Shown here: positions 35,374-44,459 of the stretch, piece after piece | How the letters are laid out: each line of letters starts with the position of its first letter | Numbering within the stretch: position 1 is the first letter of the stretch | Assembly (NCBI GenBank): GCA_003856375.1 | Contig: CP034120.1 | Coordinates: 2,604,001-2,668,000 of the forward strand | Source: Glaciecola amylolytica | GTDB taxonomy: Bacteria > Bacteroidota > Bacteroidia > Flavobacteriales_D > Crocinitomicaceae | Length of the DNA: 64,000 nucleotides | Direction of reading: 5' to 3' | Position numbers and translations under genes: made by a program | The notes under the pieces: generated by a model | The model's database searches: none | What the model was told of the DNA's origin: nothing | The model's input: only the letters and a program-made list of their open reading frames with translations

Positions 35374-38238
35374 CTAGAATGGGACACCAATTCCAAAATG
35401 CAGATACATCCGATACAGGTTTTTAGGAATAAAATCCCGGTATTTTGGCCCGTAAACGGCTTCTGCTTTGGTATGAAATTCTGTTTTCGGAGTAAAGATC
35501 CAACGTTCGCCCGCAGGAAGAGAAGGAATATGAATCGGAAGTCCCAAATCCAAACGGAACAAAAAGTATGTAAAATCAAAACGGAGACCATATCCGACTG
35601 AAACACCCAGTTCTTTTAAAAATCCTGCAGAAATCTGTCCTCCGGGACGGTTCACATCCGCTTTTCTTGTCCAGATATTTCCTGCATCAGAGAAAACAGC
35701 ATGATTCAGAATTCCTCCTGCTCCGAAACGGTATTCCACAGATGCATTGAAACGGATATCTCCGATTTGAGTGATCACAAAATTCGGATCCAAAAGTCCC
35801 TGATACGAACCCGGACCAAGAGTTCTTGCCACCCATCCGCGGTTGTCGTTAGATCCTCCGGCAAAGAAAGAGTAATCGTATGGCAGGGAAGTTGGCGAGT
35901 TTTTCATCGGGAATCCGACACCGGCCATGGTTCTGAATGCAAGCGTACTGTGTTTTCCGGTTTTGTAATAAATGACAACCTTGTTATCGAGAACGGAAAA
36001 CTGAGCGTATGGAATTCCCAAAAACAGTTTGTGCCCCGCCGTATCATACTGAGGTTTGATCGACGTAATTGCATTTAAGATATTTCCTGCAATGGAAAAA
36101 CTTCCTGAGTAAACAAAACGCAATTTAGGATACTTCCGCTTTGTTTTTTTGTCATTATCAAAATCGTATGTCACACGGAAATCTTCCCAGATAAACTGGT
36201 CCCGGTAAGCATTTTTCAAGAATAAGTCGTTTAGTTTATTCAACTTTTCCGTGAATTCAGGTTGTGGTTTCAACGAAACAAACTTGATCACCGAAGCTGC
36301 CGGTAAACCAAAAGAAACGGATTGCGTTTTCCCGTCTCCGACCAAAAATTTGTAGATGTAGTTAAACTGCAATACACTTCTGGAAAAATCGGGTCTTCGC
36401 TGGAAGTTGTAAGCACTTGAAAGTTCTGTTCGGGGTCTTTGTCTTTTCCCTAAAATGGTAATCCCAAAAGGAAACAATCCCGGAATATCCAGTTTGACCG
36501 ATGGTCCGATTTCAAGGGTGTTAAAGCTTCGTTCCTGCGTTTTCACTTTTTCTCCGTTGGCATCTTTGGAAAATACGCTCGGGTTGGATTCAAAACCACC
36601 GGAAATCGAGAACACAAAGTTTGTTCCTGTCCGGAAAATGTTCTTATTGGTATAATTCAGGGAAGCACTCAATCCCAGAAAACCGTTCGAGTTCTTTGCC
36701 CGTGGCTCAAAACTGAAACTTTGTTTGGTTGCCGGTGCCAGATAATAATGCACTTTAACAAGTCCGCTTCCCGGATAGGTTTCTACAATTTCGGGTTTGA
36801 TAACCGAAAACAAGCCCAACTGAACCAATCTCTCGAAAGAACGTTCCAGGTAATACTCTTTGTAATAGTTGTCGTTTTCCAAATAATTCTGAGCCTCAAT
36901 CAACGCCGGACTCACGAACAATTTGGTATTGTAATAAAAGGTGGCAACTCTGTGCGGATCGAAATCAATACTGTCCTTGTATTTTCCAAGTAAATTCTTA
37001 TCCACCCGGCTTTTTAAAGTCACTTTATGTCCCACAGCCTGGGATTGTTTATAATCCTCAACCGGTTTCCGGATCTTTTTATAAACCGTATCATCTAAGG
37101 TAATAATGAAACCGTTTTCTTTCAAATCCAATCCTTGTTTGGTCACATCGGATTTAAAGTCTCCTTTGTAGTAACTGGTATCCGAAAAATGAAAAAACAC
37201 GCTGTCTACCCGCGTAGAAACATGCGGAATATAGGTCACACTTTTCGGATTGTTTTTATCCTGTACAACGCGGTCTCCCAACACAACTGTCAATGACATT
37301 TTCAGGTTTGACTGAGGAGAATTTGAAACCCGGCTCGTATCGGCCTTGTAGGTGACATTCGTTTCAACAAAACCAAAATAAGTCTGATCCCTGAAATAGC
37401 TTGCAAGTTCTCCCCGGTAAGCACTGAATTTATCAGCGTCAAAAGGAAGATTGATCGGCTTTTTGTCTATAATACTTGCTTTGAAATCCGAATTCAGACC
37501 TTGCTTATCCACCTGTTTTTGGATGAACAACTTAAAATCATGTTCGACAGATGGATTCGCACAAATGAGTTTTACCGTATCGATGTAATAGCGGATGCCG
37601 GTTACGATATGGTAGTTTGCAATAACCTTTCGTTTCAGTTTGTGTTTATTGAATCTGCGGTGGACGGTATCGAACTGGCTGCTTACCTGTGAATAGAAAT
37701 ATCCCTTTGAGTGCATATAGGCATGAATCTGATCCTGGGAACGAATCCTCGCTCCGGTATCTGCAATCACAGGTGCTTCACCGAATTTATACTTGATTAA
37801 TTGTCTGAGTGTGGAATTCGGATCGAGCGTATCGCGTAATCTGACCTTCTTGTAAATGTAATCCGGTTCTCCTTTTCGGATGGCGCGCTGCCTCCGGCGT
37901 TCATTGATGCGGATTTCGCGCTTGGCTTTTTTCTTGTTTTTCGCATTCAGGCGATTCAATTTTTTGATTCTCCCCTTCTCTGTTTTGAGACTGTCGATTG
38001 AATTATACAATTTCAGACGAAGCGGAATGCCGATTACCTTCAGATTGGGCTTTTGTTTCAAGACATCTTCTACTTCCGAAGTATTGATCTTATCGCCCTG
38101 AACCGTGATTTTGTTCTTAACCAAAAGATGTTTGCCGGGAGGAACCAATTTGGTCGATGAACAACTTTGAACAGCGAATACAACCGCAATAATTACGAAT
38201 GCATGAATGAATTTAAATTGCTCAAAGCGGTTCACCAT
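35374..38238 (-). CDS. tamL: BamA/TamA-family outer membrane lipoprotein (TamL-like)
   Basis: A 954-residue outer-membrane protein. It starts MVNRFEQFKFIHAF and has a lipobox (VQSC, then SSTKLVPPGKHLLVKNKITVQG), so the N terminus is lipidated, as in TamL of Bacteroidota. Several POTRA-like segments follow, then a basic stretch (KKAKREIRINERRRQRAIRKG) near residue 100, and a C-terminal beta-barrel (residues about 530-954) with GGSNDNRGW, FNASVEYRFG, and final GIGVPF. TamL works with TamB in envelope assembly and lipid transport. Start M at 38236-38238 was preferred over 38259. Divergent from a SpoU methyltransferase gene, the usual partner. Confidence 0.88.
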   Translation of the reverse strand: MVNRFEQFKFIHAFVIIAVVFAVQSCSSTKLVPPGKHLLVKNKITVQGDKINTSEVEDVLKQKPNLKVIGIPLRLKLYNSIDSLKTEKGRIKKLNRLNAKNKKKAKREIRINERRRQRAIRKGEPDYIYKKVRLRDTLDPNSTLRQLIKYKFGEAPVIADTGARIRSQDQIHAYMHSKGYFYSQVSSQFDTVHRRFNKHKLKRKVIANYHIVTGIRYYIDTVKLICANPSVEHDFKLFIQKQVDKQGLNSDFKASIIDKKPINLPFDADKFSAYRGELASYFRDQTYFGFVETNVTYKADTSRVSNSPQSNLKMSLTVVLGDRVVQDKNNPKSVTYIPHVSTRVDSVFFHFSDTSYYKGDFKSDVTKQGLDLKENGFIITLDDTVYKKIRKPVEDYKQSQAVGHKVTLKSRVDKNLLGKYKDSIDFDPHRVATFYYNTKLFVSPALIEAQNYLENDNYYKEYYLERSFERLVQLGLFSVIKPEIVETYPGSGLVKVHYYLAPATKQSFSFEPRAKNSNGFLGLSASLNYTNKNIFRTGTNFVFSISGGFESNPSVFSKDANGEKVKTQERSFNTLEIGPSVKLDIPGLFPFGITILGKRQRPRTELSSAYNFQRRPDFSRSVLQFNYIYKFLVGDGKTQSVSFGLPAASVIKFVSLKPQPEFTEKLNKLNDLFLKNAYRDQFIWEDFRVTYDFDNDKKTKRKYPKLRFVYSGSFSIAGNILNAITSIKPQYDTAGHKLFLGIPYAQFSVLDNKVVIYYKTGKHSTLAFRTMAGVGFPMKNSPTSLPYDYSFFAGGSNDNRGWVARTLGPGSYQGLLDPNFVITQIGDIRFNASVEYRFGAGGILNHAVFSDAGNIWTRKADVNRPGGQISAGFLKELGVSVGYGLRFDFTYFLFRLDLGLPIHIPSLPAGERWIFTPKTEFHTKAEAVYGPKYRDFIPKNLYRMYLHFGIGVPF

Positions 38239-38292
38239 AAGACAAAAATAAGAAACCAAAACAAAAATTCATTTTAAACGAAGTGAATTTGG

Positions 38293-38300
38293 TAAGTTTG
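38293..38300 (+). promoter_or_regulatory. Predicted -7 box (TAAGTTTG)
   Basis: TAnnTTTG match 10 nt before the GTG at 38311, so the message would have a leader of only a few bases. Confidence 0.5.
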
Positions 38301-38310
38301 ACAAAAAAAA

Positions 38311-39039
38311 GTGGAAGCTCTTTCTAAAGCTAAACAAAAATGGATCCGGTCTTTGCAGCAAAAAAAGAACCGGGATCTGGAATCGCTTTTCGTGGTAGAA
38401 GGCGAAAAATCGGTACTTGAAGGAATTCTTGCGCTCTCATCACATTTAGAAATACTGGTTACACTTGACTCTTTTGCTTCACAAATTCCAAGCCAGTTTT
38501 ATTCCAGGACATTCACCGTTACAACTAAAGAATTAGAACAAATTTCAGATTTGAAAACTCCAAACAAATGTTTGGCTGTTTTCAGACGACCTGAAACCTC
38601 TTTACTTCCGAATGAATTGAGTATTGCTTTGGACGGAATTCAGGATCCGGGAAACATGGGAACGATTCTTCGCCTGGCAGATTGGTTCGGAGTGAAACAA
38701 TTAATCTGTTCCAAAGACACGGTTGATTGCTACAATTCGAAAGTGATTCAATCTTCCATGGGAGCTATTTACCGCATTCCGGTTCATTACGTTGATCTGG
38801 CAGAGTTTTTGACTAATTCTCCACAGCAAAAATTCGGAGCCATGCTGAACGGAAAGAATTACAAAGAAGTCAACTATCCCAAAGATGCGATTCTGATTAT
38901 GGGAAATGAAGGAAAAGGTGTCAGACCGGAAATCGAAGCACTCTTTGATGTTCCTGTAACCATTCCGCGATTCGGAGAAGCAGAGTCGTTGAATGTAGCC
39001 ACAGCAACAGCCATTTTGCTGGCTGAAATTGTTGGTTAG
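38311..39039 (+). CDS. TrmH/SpoU-family RNA 2'-O-methyltransferase
   Basis: A 242-residue SPOUT methyltransferase. Motif 1 is IALDGIQDPGNMGTILRLADWFG, split here by the fold; motif 2 LIMGNEGKGVRPEIE; motif 3 IPRFGEAESLNVATATAILLAE. The N-terminal domain (SLQQKKNRDLESLFVVEGEKSV) is the L30e-like RNA-binding part. It methylates a ribose in rRNA or tRNA; the target is not predictable. The start is GTG, just 10 nt from a promoter box, so translation is near leaderless. Divergent from tamL. Confidence 0.92.
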   Translation: MEALSKAKQKWIRSLQQKKNRDLESLFVVEGEKSVLEGILALSSHLEILVTLDSFASQIPSQFYSRTFTVTTKELEQISDLKTPNKCLAVFRRPETSLLPNELSIALDGIQDPGNMGTILRLADWFGVKQLICSKDTVDCYNSKVIQSSMGAIYRIPVHYVDLAEFLTNSPQQKFGAMLNGKNYKEVNYPKDAILIMGNEGKGVRPEIEALFDVPVTIPRFGEAESLNVATATAILLAEIVG

Positions 39040-39120
39040 TACAGACAAATCAATCGATCTTTTGTTTTATAACAAAAACGAATACTTTTAACATACATTC
39101 AAGCACTTAACAAATCCACA

Positions 39121-40086
39121 ATGAAACTCTTTGGTCTGATTCTTTTCATCTGTCTTTCACAAACTGCATTTTCTCAATTTGATGAATTGATGGGGAAAGA
39201 CACCAGCAAATACGCTTCATACCGTTTATCGATCCGGATTGCGAATAACCGCATCAACACAGATCCGAACAATGCGGAAGCATACATTCAGCGCGGATAT
39301 TATTTGAATTTACTGGGCGATTACGATGGAGCTCTTCGGGATATTGACAAGTATTTGTCTTTGCGTCCTGCTGAAGCCGCGGTGTATAAGTCCCGGGCCA
39401 AAGTCAATTACGAAAAGGGAGATTTGAATCAGGCAATTAAAGATGTCTCGAAAGCATTGGAGCTAGATCCTGAATTTGATGACGCCAGACAAGATCGTGC
39501 AACACTTTACTACAAAACCGGAAATTTTGAAGCTTGCAAACCCGATTTGCTTCATTTATTGAACAAGAACCCGAACGACTTGTCATTGATTCTGTATCTG
39601 GGCTACTGCGAAACAAAAGAGAAGAACTTTACCAAAGCCATTTCTTACTTCCGGACGATTCTTTCGAAGGATTCTCTTTACAAAGAAGCTCACAACAATT
39701 TAGGCTTTTGCTATTTCAGCCTGGGAGATAATATCAAAGCACTGGAAGCAATCAACAAAGCGATTCAAATTGACCCACGATATCCGGAAGCGTACGATAA
39801 GCGTGCTCAGGTCAACATGTCGGCCGGTGACTACAAAGGCGCATTGGAAGATCTGAACAAAGCCCTTTCAATCAATCCGTTTTTGAGTACTTCGCTGAAC
39901 AACCGCGCTTTGGTTCTGATCGAAATGAAACGCTACAATGACGCTTTGGGAGATGCCAATCTGCTTTTGCAATTAGTAGAACCAACACCTGAAATTCTGG
40001 AAATCAGAGCGAAAATCTACAAGGAATTGGGTGAAATCAAATTGATGGAAGAAGATTTGAAATTTGCCGAGGAATTGAGAAAATAA
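39121..40086 (+). CDS. Secreted TPR-repeat protein
   Basis: A 321-residue protein. A signal peptide (MKLFGLILFICLSQTAFSQ) precedes about seven TPR units of 34 residues (AYIQRGYYLNLLGDYDGALR, AVYKSRAKVNYEKGDLNQAI, AHNNLGFCYFSLGDNIKAL and others) that fill the protein. TPRs form alpha-solenoids for protein binding; here in the periplasm. It follows the methyltransferase gene by 80 bp on the same strand and may be cotranscribed or use a TACTTTTA-like box at about 39081-39088. Partner unknown. Confidence 0.88.
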   Translation: MKLFGLILFICLSQTAFSQFDELMGKDTSKYASYRLSIRIANNRINTDPNNAEAYIQRGYYLNLLGDYDGALRDIDKYLSLRPAEAAVYKSRAKVNYEKGDLNQAIKDVSKALELDPEFDDARQDRATLYYKTGNFEACKPDLLHLLNKNPNDLSLILYLGYCETKEKNFTKAISYFRTILSKDSLYKEAHNNLGFCYFSLGDNIKALEAINKAIQIDPRYPEAYDKRAQVNMSAGDYKGALEDLNKALSINPFLSTSLNNRALVLIEMKRYNDALGDANLLLQLVEPTPEILEIRAKIYKELGEIKLMEEDLKFAEELRK

Positions 40087-40130
40087 TTTCGAATGCCGAA
40101 TTCCACTCACGTACTGCAAATTTCATCAAA

Positions 40131-41717
40131 TTAGTGGATCTGGTCTCTCCCTTTGGAGGGGAATTTAAAATCATAATACGATTTCACAGCATCCACACAT
40201 TTCATTCCGTCTATTGCAGCTGAAATGATTCCTCCTGCATAGCCTGCGCCTTCTCCGCAAGGAAACAAACCTTTCGTATTCACACTCATGCAAGTTTCTG
40301 CGTCTCTTGGAACTGAAACCGGGCTCGATGTTCTGGATTCCGGTGCGTGCAAAACGGCATCATTGGTTAAAAACCCGCGCATTTTCCGGTCGAAATCTAC
40401 AAAAGCCTGTCGGAGTCTTTTTGCAATAAAATCCGGTAAAATCGTATTCAAATCCACCGACACAATTCCCGGTTGATAGGATGTTCGCGGAAAATCTTTC
40501 GATTTTTTGCCTTCTACAAAATCTTTCAATCGCTGAGCAGGAACAGCTTGTGTACTTCCGGCTGCTTTCCAGCACGTTTGTTCTACGGCTTGCTGAAACT
40601 CCAGACTTACAAGCGGATTCTTCGGTGAGTAATTCGGTAATTCAGCAGGTTCAACACTTACCACAATCCCCGAATTGGAAGTCGGGTTATTGCGTTTGGA
40701 AGGAGACCAGCCATTCGTTACCACTTCTCCGTTTTCCGTTGCGCAAGGAGCAATAATTCCTCCCGGACACATACAAAACGAATACACTCCTTTATCTGCA
40801 ACCTGTGTTACCAGTGAATAAGACGCCGGAGGAAGAAATTCATCGTTATGCCTTCCGTGATATTGAATTTCATCGATCAGAGCTTGTGTGTGTTCCACCC
40901 GAACTCCTAAAGCAAAGGCTTTTGCCTGAATGGTCACTTTTTTGTCGTGCAGCAAATAAAAAATATCTCTGGCAGAATGACCCGTTGCCAAAACCAATGC
41001 TTTGCAGGAAATCCGTTCTTGCTGATTGATTTCAATTTCCTGAACGACTCCGTTTTCGATCTTCAGATCGGTTAGTTTTGCTTCGAAAAGAACTTCTCCG
41101 CCGTATTCACGGATCAAGTCGCGCATGGCAACAATGATTTGCGGCAGTTTGTTGGTTCCGATATGCGGATGAGCATCCACGATAATGTCTTCATGTGCTC
41201 CGAAATGAACAAACCATTTCAGGGCTTTCATCACATCTCCCCGCTTTTTGGAACGGGTATACAATTTTCCGTCTGAATAAGTTCCTGCACCTCCTTCTCC
41301 GAAACAGTAATTCGATTCGGAATTCACAATGTGTTCTTTATTCAGCTGTGCCAAATCGCGTCTTCTGGAACGCACGTCTTTTCCTCTTTCGAAAATAACG
41401 GGTTTCATTCCCAGTTCCAAAGCCCGCAAACCTGCATAAAGTCCGGCCGGTCCTGCTCCAACAATGTGAACGATCGGAGAATCTGCCTGTACTTTTTTCG
41501 GATGAAAATCTGCATCGAATTCCGGAATTTTCCCATCCGGAAACACTTCAAAACTGGCGTTGATTTTGATATCCCGTTTTCGCGCATCAATGGAGCGTTT
41601 GTGCCATTTGAAAGCGAACGGAGCATCTTTTTTCAGCTTTAATTCATTACAAATAGCCGAACGGATGAACGACTCATCTTTTGCTTCTTCGGGAGAAAAT
41701 TGAAATTGTACCTGCAT
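40131..41717 (-). CDS. FAD-dependent dehydrogenase (COG2509 type)
   Basis: A 528-residue flavoprotein. The N-terminal 90 residues are a small ferredoxin-like domain (FEVFPDGKIPEF); the FAD-binding motif HIVGAGPAGLYAGLRALELGM follows in two blocks, then SNYCFGEGGAGTYSDGKLYTRS and, near the C terminus, LFPCGEGAGYAGGIISAAIDGMKCVD. This is the 'NAD(P)/FAD-dependent dehydrogenase' family with unknown substrate. The last residues (KFPSKGRDQIH) are encoded by a copy of the G-rich repeat at 40141-40163, so the C-terminal tail may be a late acquisition. It starts one base after the porT stop, so it is translationally linked. Confidence 0.85.
   Translation of the reverse strand: MQVQFQFSPEEAKDESFIRSAICNELKLKKDAPFAFKWHKRSIDARKRDIKINASFEVFPDGKIPEFDADFHPKKVQADSPIVHIVGAGPAGLYAGLRALELGMKPVIFERGKDVRSRRRDLAQLNKEHIVNSESNYCFGEGGAGTYSDGKLYTRSKKRGDVMKALKWFVHFGAHEDIIVDAHPHIGTNKLPQIIVAMRDLIREYGGEVLFEAKLTDLKIENGVVQEIEINQQERISCKALVLATGHSARDIFYLLHDKKVTIQAKAFALGVRVEHTQALIDEIQYHGRHNDEFLPPASYSLVTQVADKGVYSFCMCPGGIIAPCATENGEVVTNGWSPSKRNNPTSNSGIVVSVEPAELPNYSPKNPLVSLEFQQAVEQTCWKAAGSTQAVPAQRLKDFVEGKKSKDFPRTSYQPGIVSVDLNTILPDFIAKRLRQAFVDFDRKMRGFLTNDAVLHAPESRTSSPVSVPRDAETCMSVNTKGLFPCGEGAGYAGGIISAAIDGMKCVDAVKSYYDFKFPSKGRDQIH
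40141..40163 (-). repeat. G-rich palindromic repeat, copy E, within the end of the FAD dehydrogenase gene
   Basis: On the minus strand TTCCCCTCCAAAGGGAGAGA continues with CC, the same hairpin as at 9251 but with no G-rich tail. It encodes part of the C terminus of the FAD dehydrogenase. Confidence 0.6.
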
Positions 41718-42440
41718 TTAGCCTTCAAAGATAAGCGAAAACCAGAGTACTTTGTTGTATAAACGATCGATTGGCTGTGATACCGGTGTATTATCCTGAA
41801 TAAAAGAGCTTCTGAAACTTTGGGAAAACTTCACCTCAAATCCGAATTTAAAGAAGGGAGCAAACCACTCCAATCCTCCTCCAACCTGCCCCTGAAAATC
41901 GTGCGCTTTGATTTTGATGAAAGGATCGATGAAGTTTTGAGAAGCCTCTTCCTGCGACTGTAAATCGTAAGAATATTGTCCGCCTACCAAAACATAAGCT
42001 GCAAAATTATTGATTCTCAATGTTCTGAACTGAAGCATCAAGGGGAAATCGAGGTTGGTAGAATTTACGCGTTCTTCCAGCATCAAATCGGTGGTTTTTG
42101 ACGGATCAGGATTGGCGTAATAATACTGAACTGCCCGTTCCTGGAAAGACAAGGTCGGGATAAAACGCAGACGAACAACCGGATGTCCCAACTTCAAAGT
42201 GGTAACGATTCCTACCTGTCCGCCGGGTTGGCGCTTGGTTTCCAACGATTTCAATCCGTAACTGGAGTAAGCGTCATTTACCGGAATGGCTTTGAAGTTT
42301 GACATATTCGCTCCAAGCATAAATCCGAAGTGAATCCAACGCTCGTCGAAACGCTTATAATTTTTCGTTTTTTCAGGCTGTGCAAAAAGCATCGTAGAAA
42401 GGAATACCCCCACAACTGTTATGCTCCAATTTTTACTCAT
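41718..42440 (-). CDS. porT: PorT-like T9SS outer membrane protein
   Basis: A 240-residue predicted outer-membrane beta-barrel. After a signal peptide (SKNWSITVVGVFLSTMLFAQ) it has IHFGFMLGANMSNF, a conserved first strand, and later NSTNLDFPLMLQFRTLR, FAAYVLVGGQYSYDL and a final KVLWFSLIFEG. PorT (SprT in Flavobacterium johnsoniae) is needed for the type IX secretion system. The ubiE/menG-porT order is conserved in Bacteroidota and supports the call. ATG 42438-42440 begins the signal peptide. It is followed without a gap by the FAD dehydrogenase. Confidence 0.82.
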   Translation of the reverse strand: MSKNWSITVVGVFLSTMLFAQPEKTKNYKRFDERWIHFGFMLGANMSNFKAIPVNDAYSSYGLKSLETKRQPGGQVGIVTTLKLGHPVVRLRFIPTLSFQERAVQYYYANPDPSKTTDLMLEERVNSTNLDFPLMLQFRTLRINNFAAYVLVGGQYSYDLQSQEEASQNFIDPFIKIKAHDFQGQVGGGLEWFAPFFKFGFEVKFSQSFRSSFIQDNTPVSQPIDRLYNKVLWFSLIFEG

Positions 42441-42586
42441 ACCTTTCAAACGCACTCTAATTTGTTTTATTATATCAGGTTCCATGAGTCCAAAAGTTTA
42501 AAGGGTTCAGGCAATTGAACTTTTGAACTCTTTTATTTAAACAACAGACTTTATTAACCGTTTAATATTTTGTCTTTCCTTATTCT

Positions 42587-42628
42587 ATCGAAAGCAGTGC
42601 TTTAACCATCGAAAGCAGTGCTTTCTCT
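42587..42628. repeat. Two tandem 21-bp units with palindrome GAAAGCAGTGCTTTC
   Basis: ATCGAAAGCAGTGCTTT occurs at 42587 and again at 42608; the core GAAAGCA-G-TGCTTTC is a palindrome. They lie between menG and porT and overlap the menG stop codon. Confidence 0.75.
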
Positions 42629-43359
42629 TATTTTACACCCGAATAAATCGTTGCAATTCCTCCCGATACCAAACGAGCCGCAACGCGCTGATAACCGAGT
42701 TTTGTCAAAATTTCCGTAAAATCTTTTCCTTCCGGAAATGCTGCAACCGATTCCGGTAAGTAAGCATATGCTTTGTCATCCTTCGAAATACGCTTCCCGA
42801 AAAACGGAATAATGTATTTGGAATGGAACGCATAATATTGTTTAACAGGGAATTTCTTCGGTTTCGAAAACTCCAGAATGATCAATTTACCTCCCGGACG
42901 AACAACACGCAGCATTTCTCCAAGACCTTTTTCCAGGTTTTCGTAATTGCGCACGCCAAAACCAACGGTCAAGGCATCGAAATAATTGTCTTCAAAAGGA
43001 AGGTTTTCCGAATCACCCAATTGCATGGAAATGATGTGATCGAAGCCCTTTTTCTTCATTTTTTCGCGTCCCACTTCCAGCATTCCTTCCGAAATGTCCA
43101 TCCCGATAATTTCTGTCGGTTTCAGACGAAGCAGACCAATTGCAAAATCTCCTGTTCCGGTTGCCAGATCCAAAATACGTTTCGGTTCAATCTCCTTCAA
43201 CATATTTACGGCCTTTCTTCTCCAGATACGGTCAATTCCAACGGATAAAAAATGATTCAGAAAATCATAGCGCTTAGAGATCTTATTGAACATCTCCGCC
43301 ACTTCTTCTTTCTTCGATTTATCGTCCGATCCGTATGGTTTTACTACTTTTTTCTCCAT
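42628..43359 (-). CDS. menG: Demethylmenaquinone methyltransferase (UbiE/MenG)
   Basis: A 243-residue SAM methyltransferase for the last step of menaquinone synthesis. It has [22 protein letters not shown] motif [45 protein letters not shown] with [14 protein letters not shown], all diagnostic for UbiE/MenG. Flavobacteria use menaquinone, so menG is apt. ATG 43357-43359 starts the homologous region ([13 protein letters not shown]); the upstream 29 residues read through an A/T-rich spacer and are not included. Lies between the heptose kinase gene and porT. Confidence 0.95.
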   Translation of the reverse strand: MEKKVVKPYGSDDKSKKEEVAEMFNKISKRYDFLNHFLSVGIDRIWRRKAVNMLKEIEPKRILDLATGTGDFAIGLLRLKPTEIIGMDISEGMLEVGREKMKKKGFDHIISMQLGDSENLPFEDNYFDALTVGFGVRNYENLEKGLGEMLRVVRPGGKLIILEFSKPKKFPVKQYYAFHSKYIIPFFGKRISKDDKAYAYLPESVAAFPEGKDFTEILTKLGYQRVAARLVSGGIATIYSGVK

Positions 43360-43419
43360 CCTGTTTAATTGAAAATGGAAAATGGACAATTGAAAAGTCA
43401 AACTGTGTTTGTTCTTACC

Positions 43420-43434
43420 GAAAGCCTTGCTTTC
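43420..43434. repeat. Related palindrome GAAAGCCTTGCTTTC upstream of menG
   Basis: Same stem as the two units at 42587-42628 with a changed loop (CTT for AGT-like). It is flanked by inverted A/T-rich words (AATTGAAAATGG and CTCAATTTTCAATT). Confidence 0.55.
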
Positions 43435-43469
43435 TCTCCTTTTCAATTCTCAATTTTCAATTTTACTTT

Positions 43470-44459
43470 TTAGTCAAATTGTTTTCCTTCACACTCTTGT
43501 ATCAACTGATCCGGTTCGATACTTACCACTCCGCTTTTTTCACAAACCAAACCTCCTGCAAGATTGGAAAGTTCGGCAATACTCTCAATGGATAATTCTG
43601 CTGTCAAACACAAAGTTGCAACAGAAATCACCGTATCGCCTGCTCCGCTCACGTCCGCAATGTTGCGAATATGCGCCGGAGTATGATATTTTTTAGTTTT
43701 GTCCTTAATATAAACACCGTGTTCGGAAAGCGTTACGAAAGTAATCTCGTTTCCAAGCTTTTCTTCCAGTAAATGTACTGCCTGATCGAACAACTCCTTT
43801 TTCTGGAAACTGCAATCGATTCCAACACCTTCTTTTAATTCTTTCAGATTCGGTTTGAACAAAGTCACTCCTTTGTAAGCAAGGAAATTGTCTTTTTTCG
43901 GGTCAACCGTAGTCGGAATTCCATGTTCTTTCGACAACTTGATAATTCCTTCGATCACGTTCGGAGTCAACAATCCTTTGTTGTAATCTTCGAAAATAAT
44001 GGCGTCGATTTGCTCCGTTTCCAAGACCTTTTTAACCGAATTCAGGAACAATTGCTCTTCTTCCTGATTCAAGGCATGCGTATCTTCAGCATCAATGCGA
44101 AGCAATTGCTGGTTGTTTCCGATCACGCGGGTTTTCACCGTCGTCACACGATTGGTACTTTCCACAATTCCTGCGCAAGACATCTTTTGTTCGCTCAGTA
44201 ATTCCTGAAGAATCTTTCCTTGTTTATCTGCCCCGACAAGCGCACATAAAATCGGAGTTGCCCCCAAAGACTGCAGGTTTAAAGCCACATTTGCCGCTCC
44301 GCCCAAACGCTGCTCCTGACTTTCCAAACTAACGATCGGAACCGGAGCTTCGGGACTCACACGGTGAACTTTTCCCAACATATATGCATCAATCATCACA
44401 TCACCAATCACTAAAATGCGTTTGGTTTTGAAAGATGCGAGTATTTCGTGTATTGTCAT
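43470..44459 (-). CDS. D-glycero-beta-D-manno-heptose-7-phosphate kinase (RfaE1/HldE kinase domain)
   Basis: A 329-residue PfkB-family kinase. ILVIGDVMIDAYMLGKVHRVSPEAPVP in two blocks, RLGGAANVALNLQSLG, NNQQLLRIDAED and DVSGAGDTVISV are the RfaE1 signatures. It phosphorylates heptose-7-phosphate at C1 for lipopolysaccharide inner-core or related heptose synthesis. There is no adenylyltransferase domain, so a separate RfaE2 is needed. It lies directly after the aminotransferase gene (no gap) and 110 bp before menG. Confidence 0.92.
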   Translation of the reverse strand: MTIHEILASFKTKRILVIGDVMIDAYMLGKVHRVSPEAPVPIVSLESQEQRLGGAANVALNLQSLGATPILCALVGADKQGKILQELLSEQKMSCAGIVESTNRVTTVKTRVIGNNQQLLRIDAEDTHALNQEEEQLFLNSVKKVLETEQIDAIIFEDYNKGLLTPNVIEGIIKLSKEHGIPTTVDPKKDNFLAYKGVTLFKPNLKELKEGVGIDCSFQKKELFDQAVHLLEEKLGNEITFVTLSEHGVYIKDKTKKYHTPAHIRNIADVSGAGDTVISVATLCLTAELSIESIAELSNLAGGLVCEKSGVVSIEPDQLIQECEGKQFD

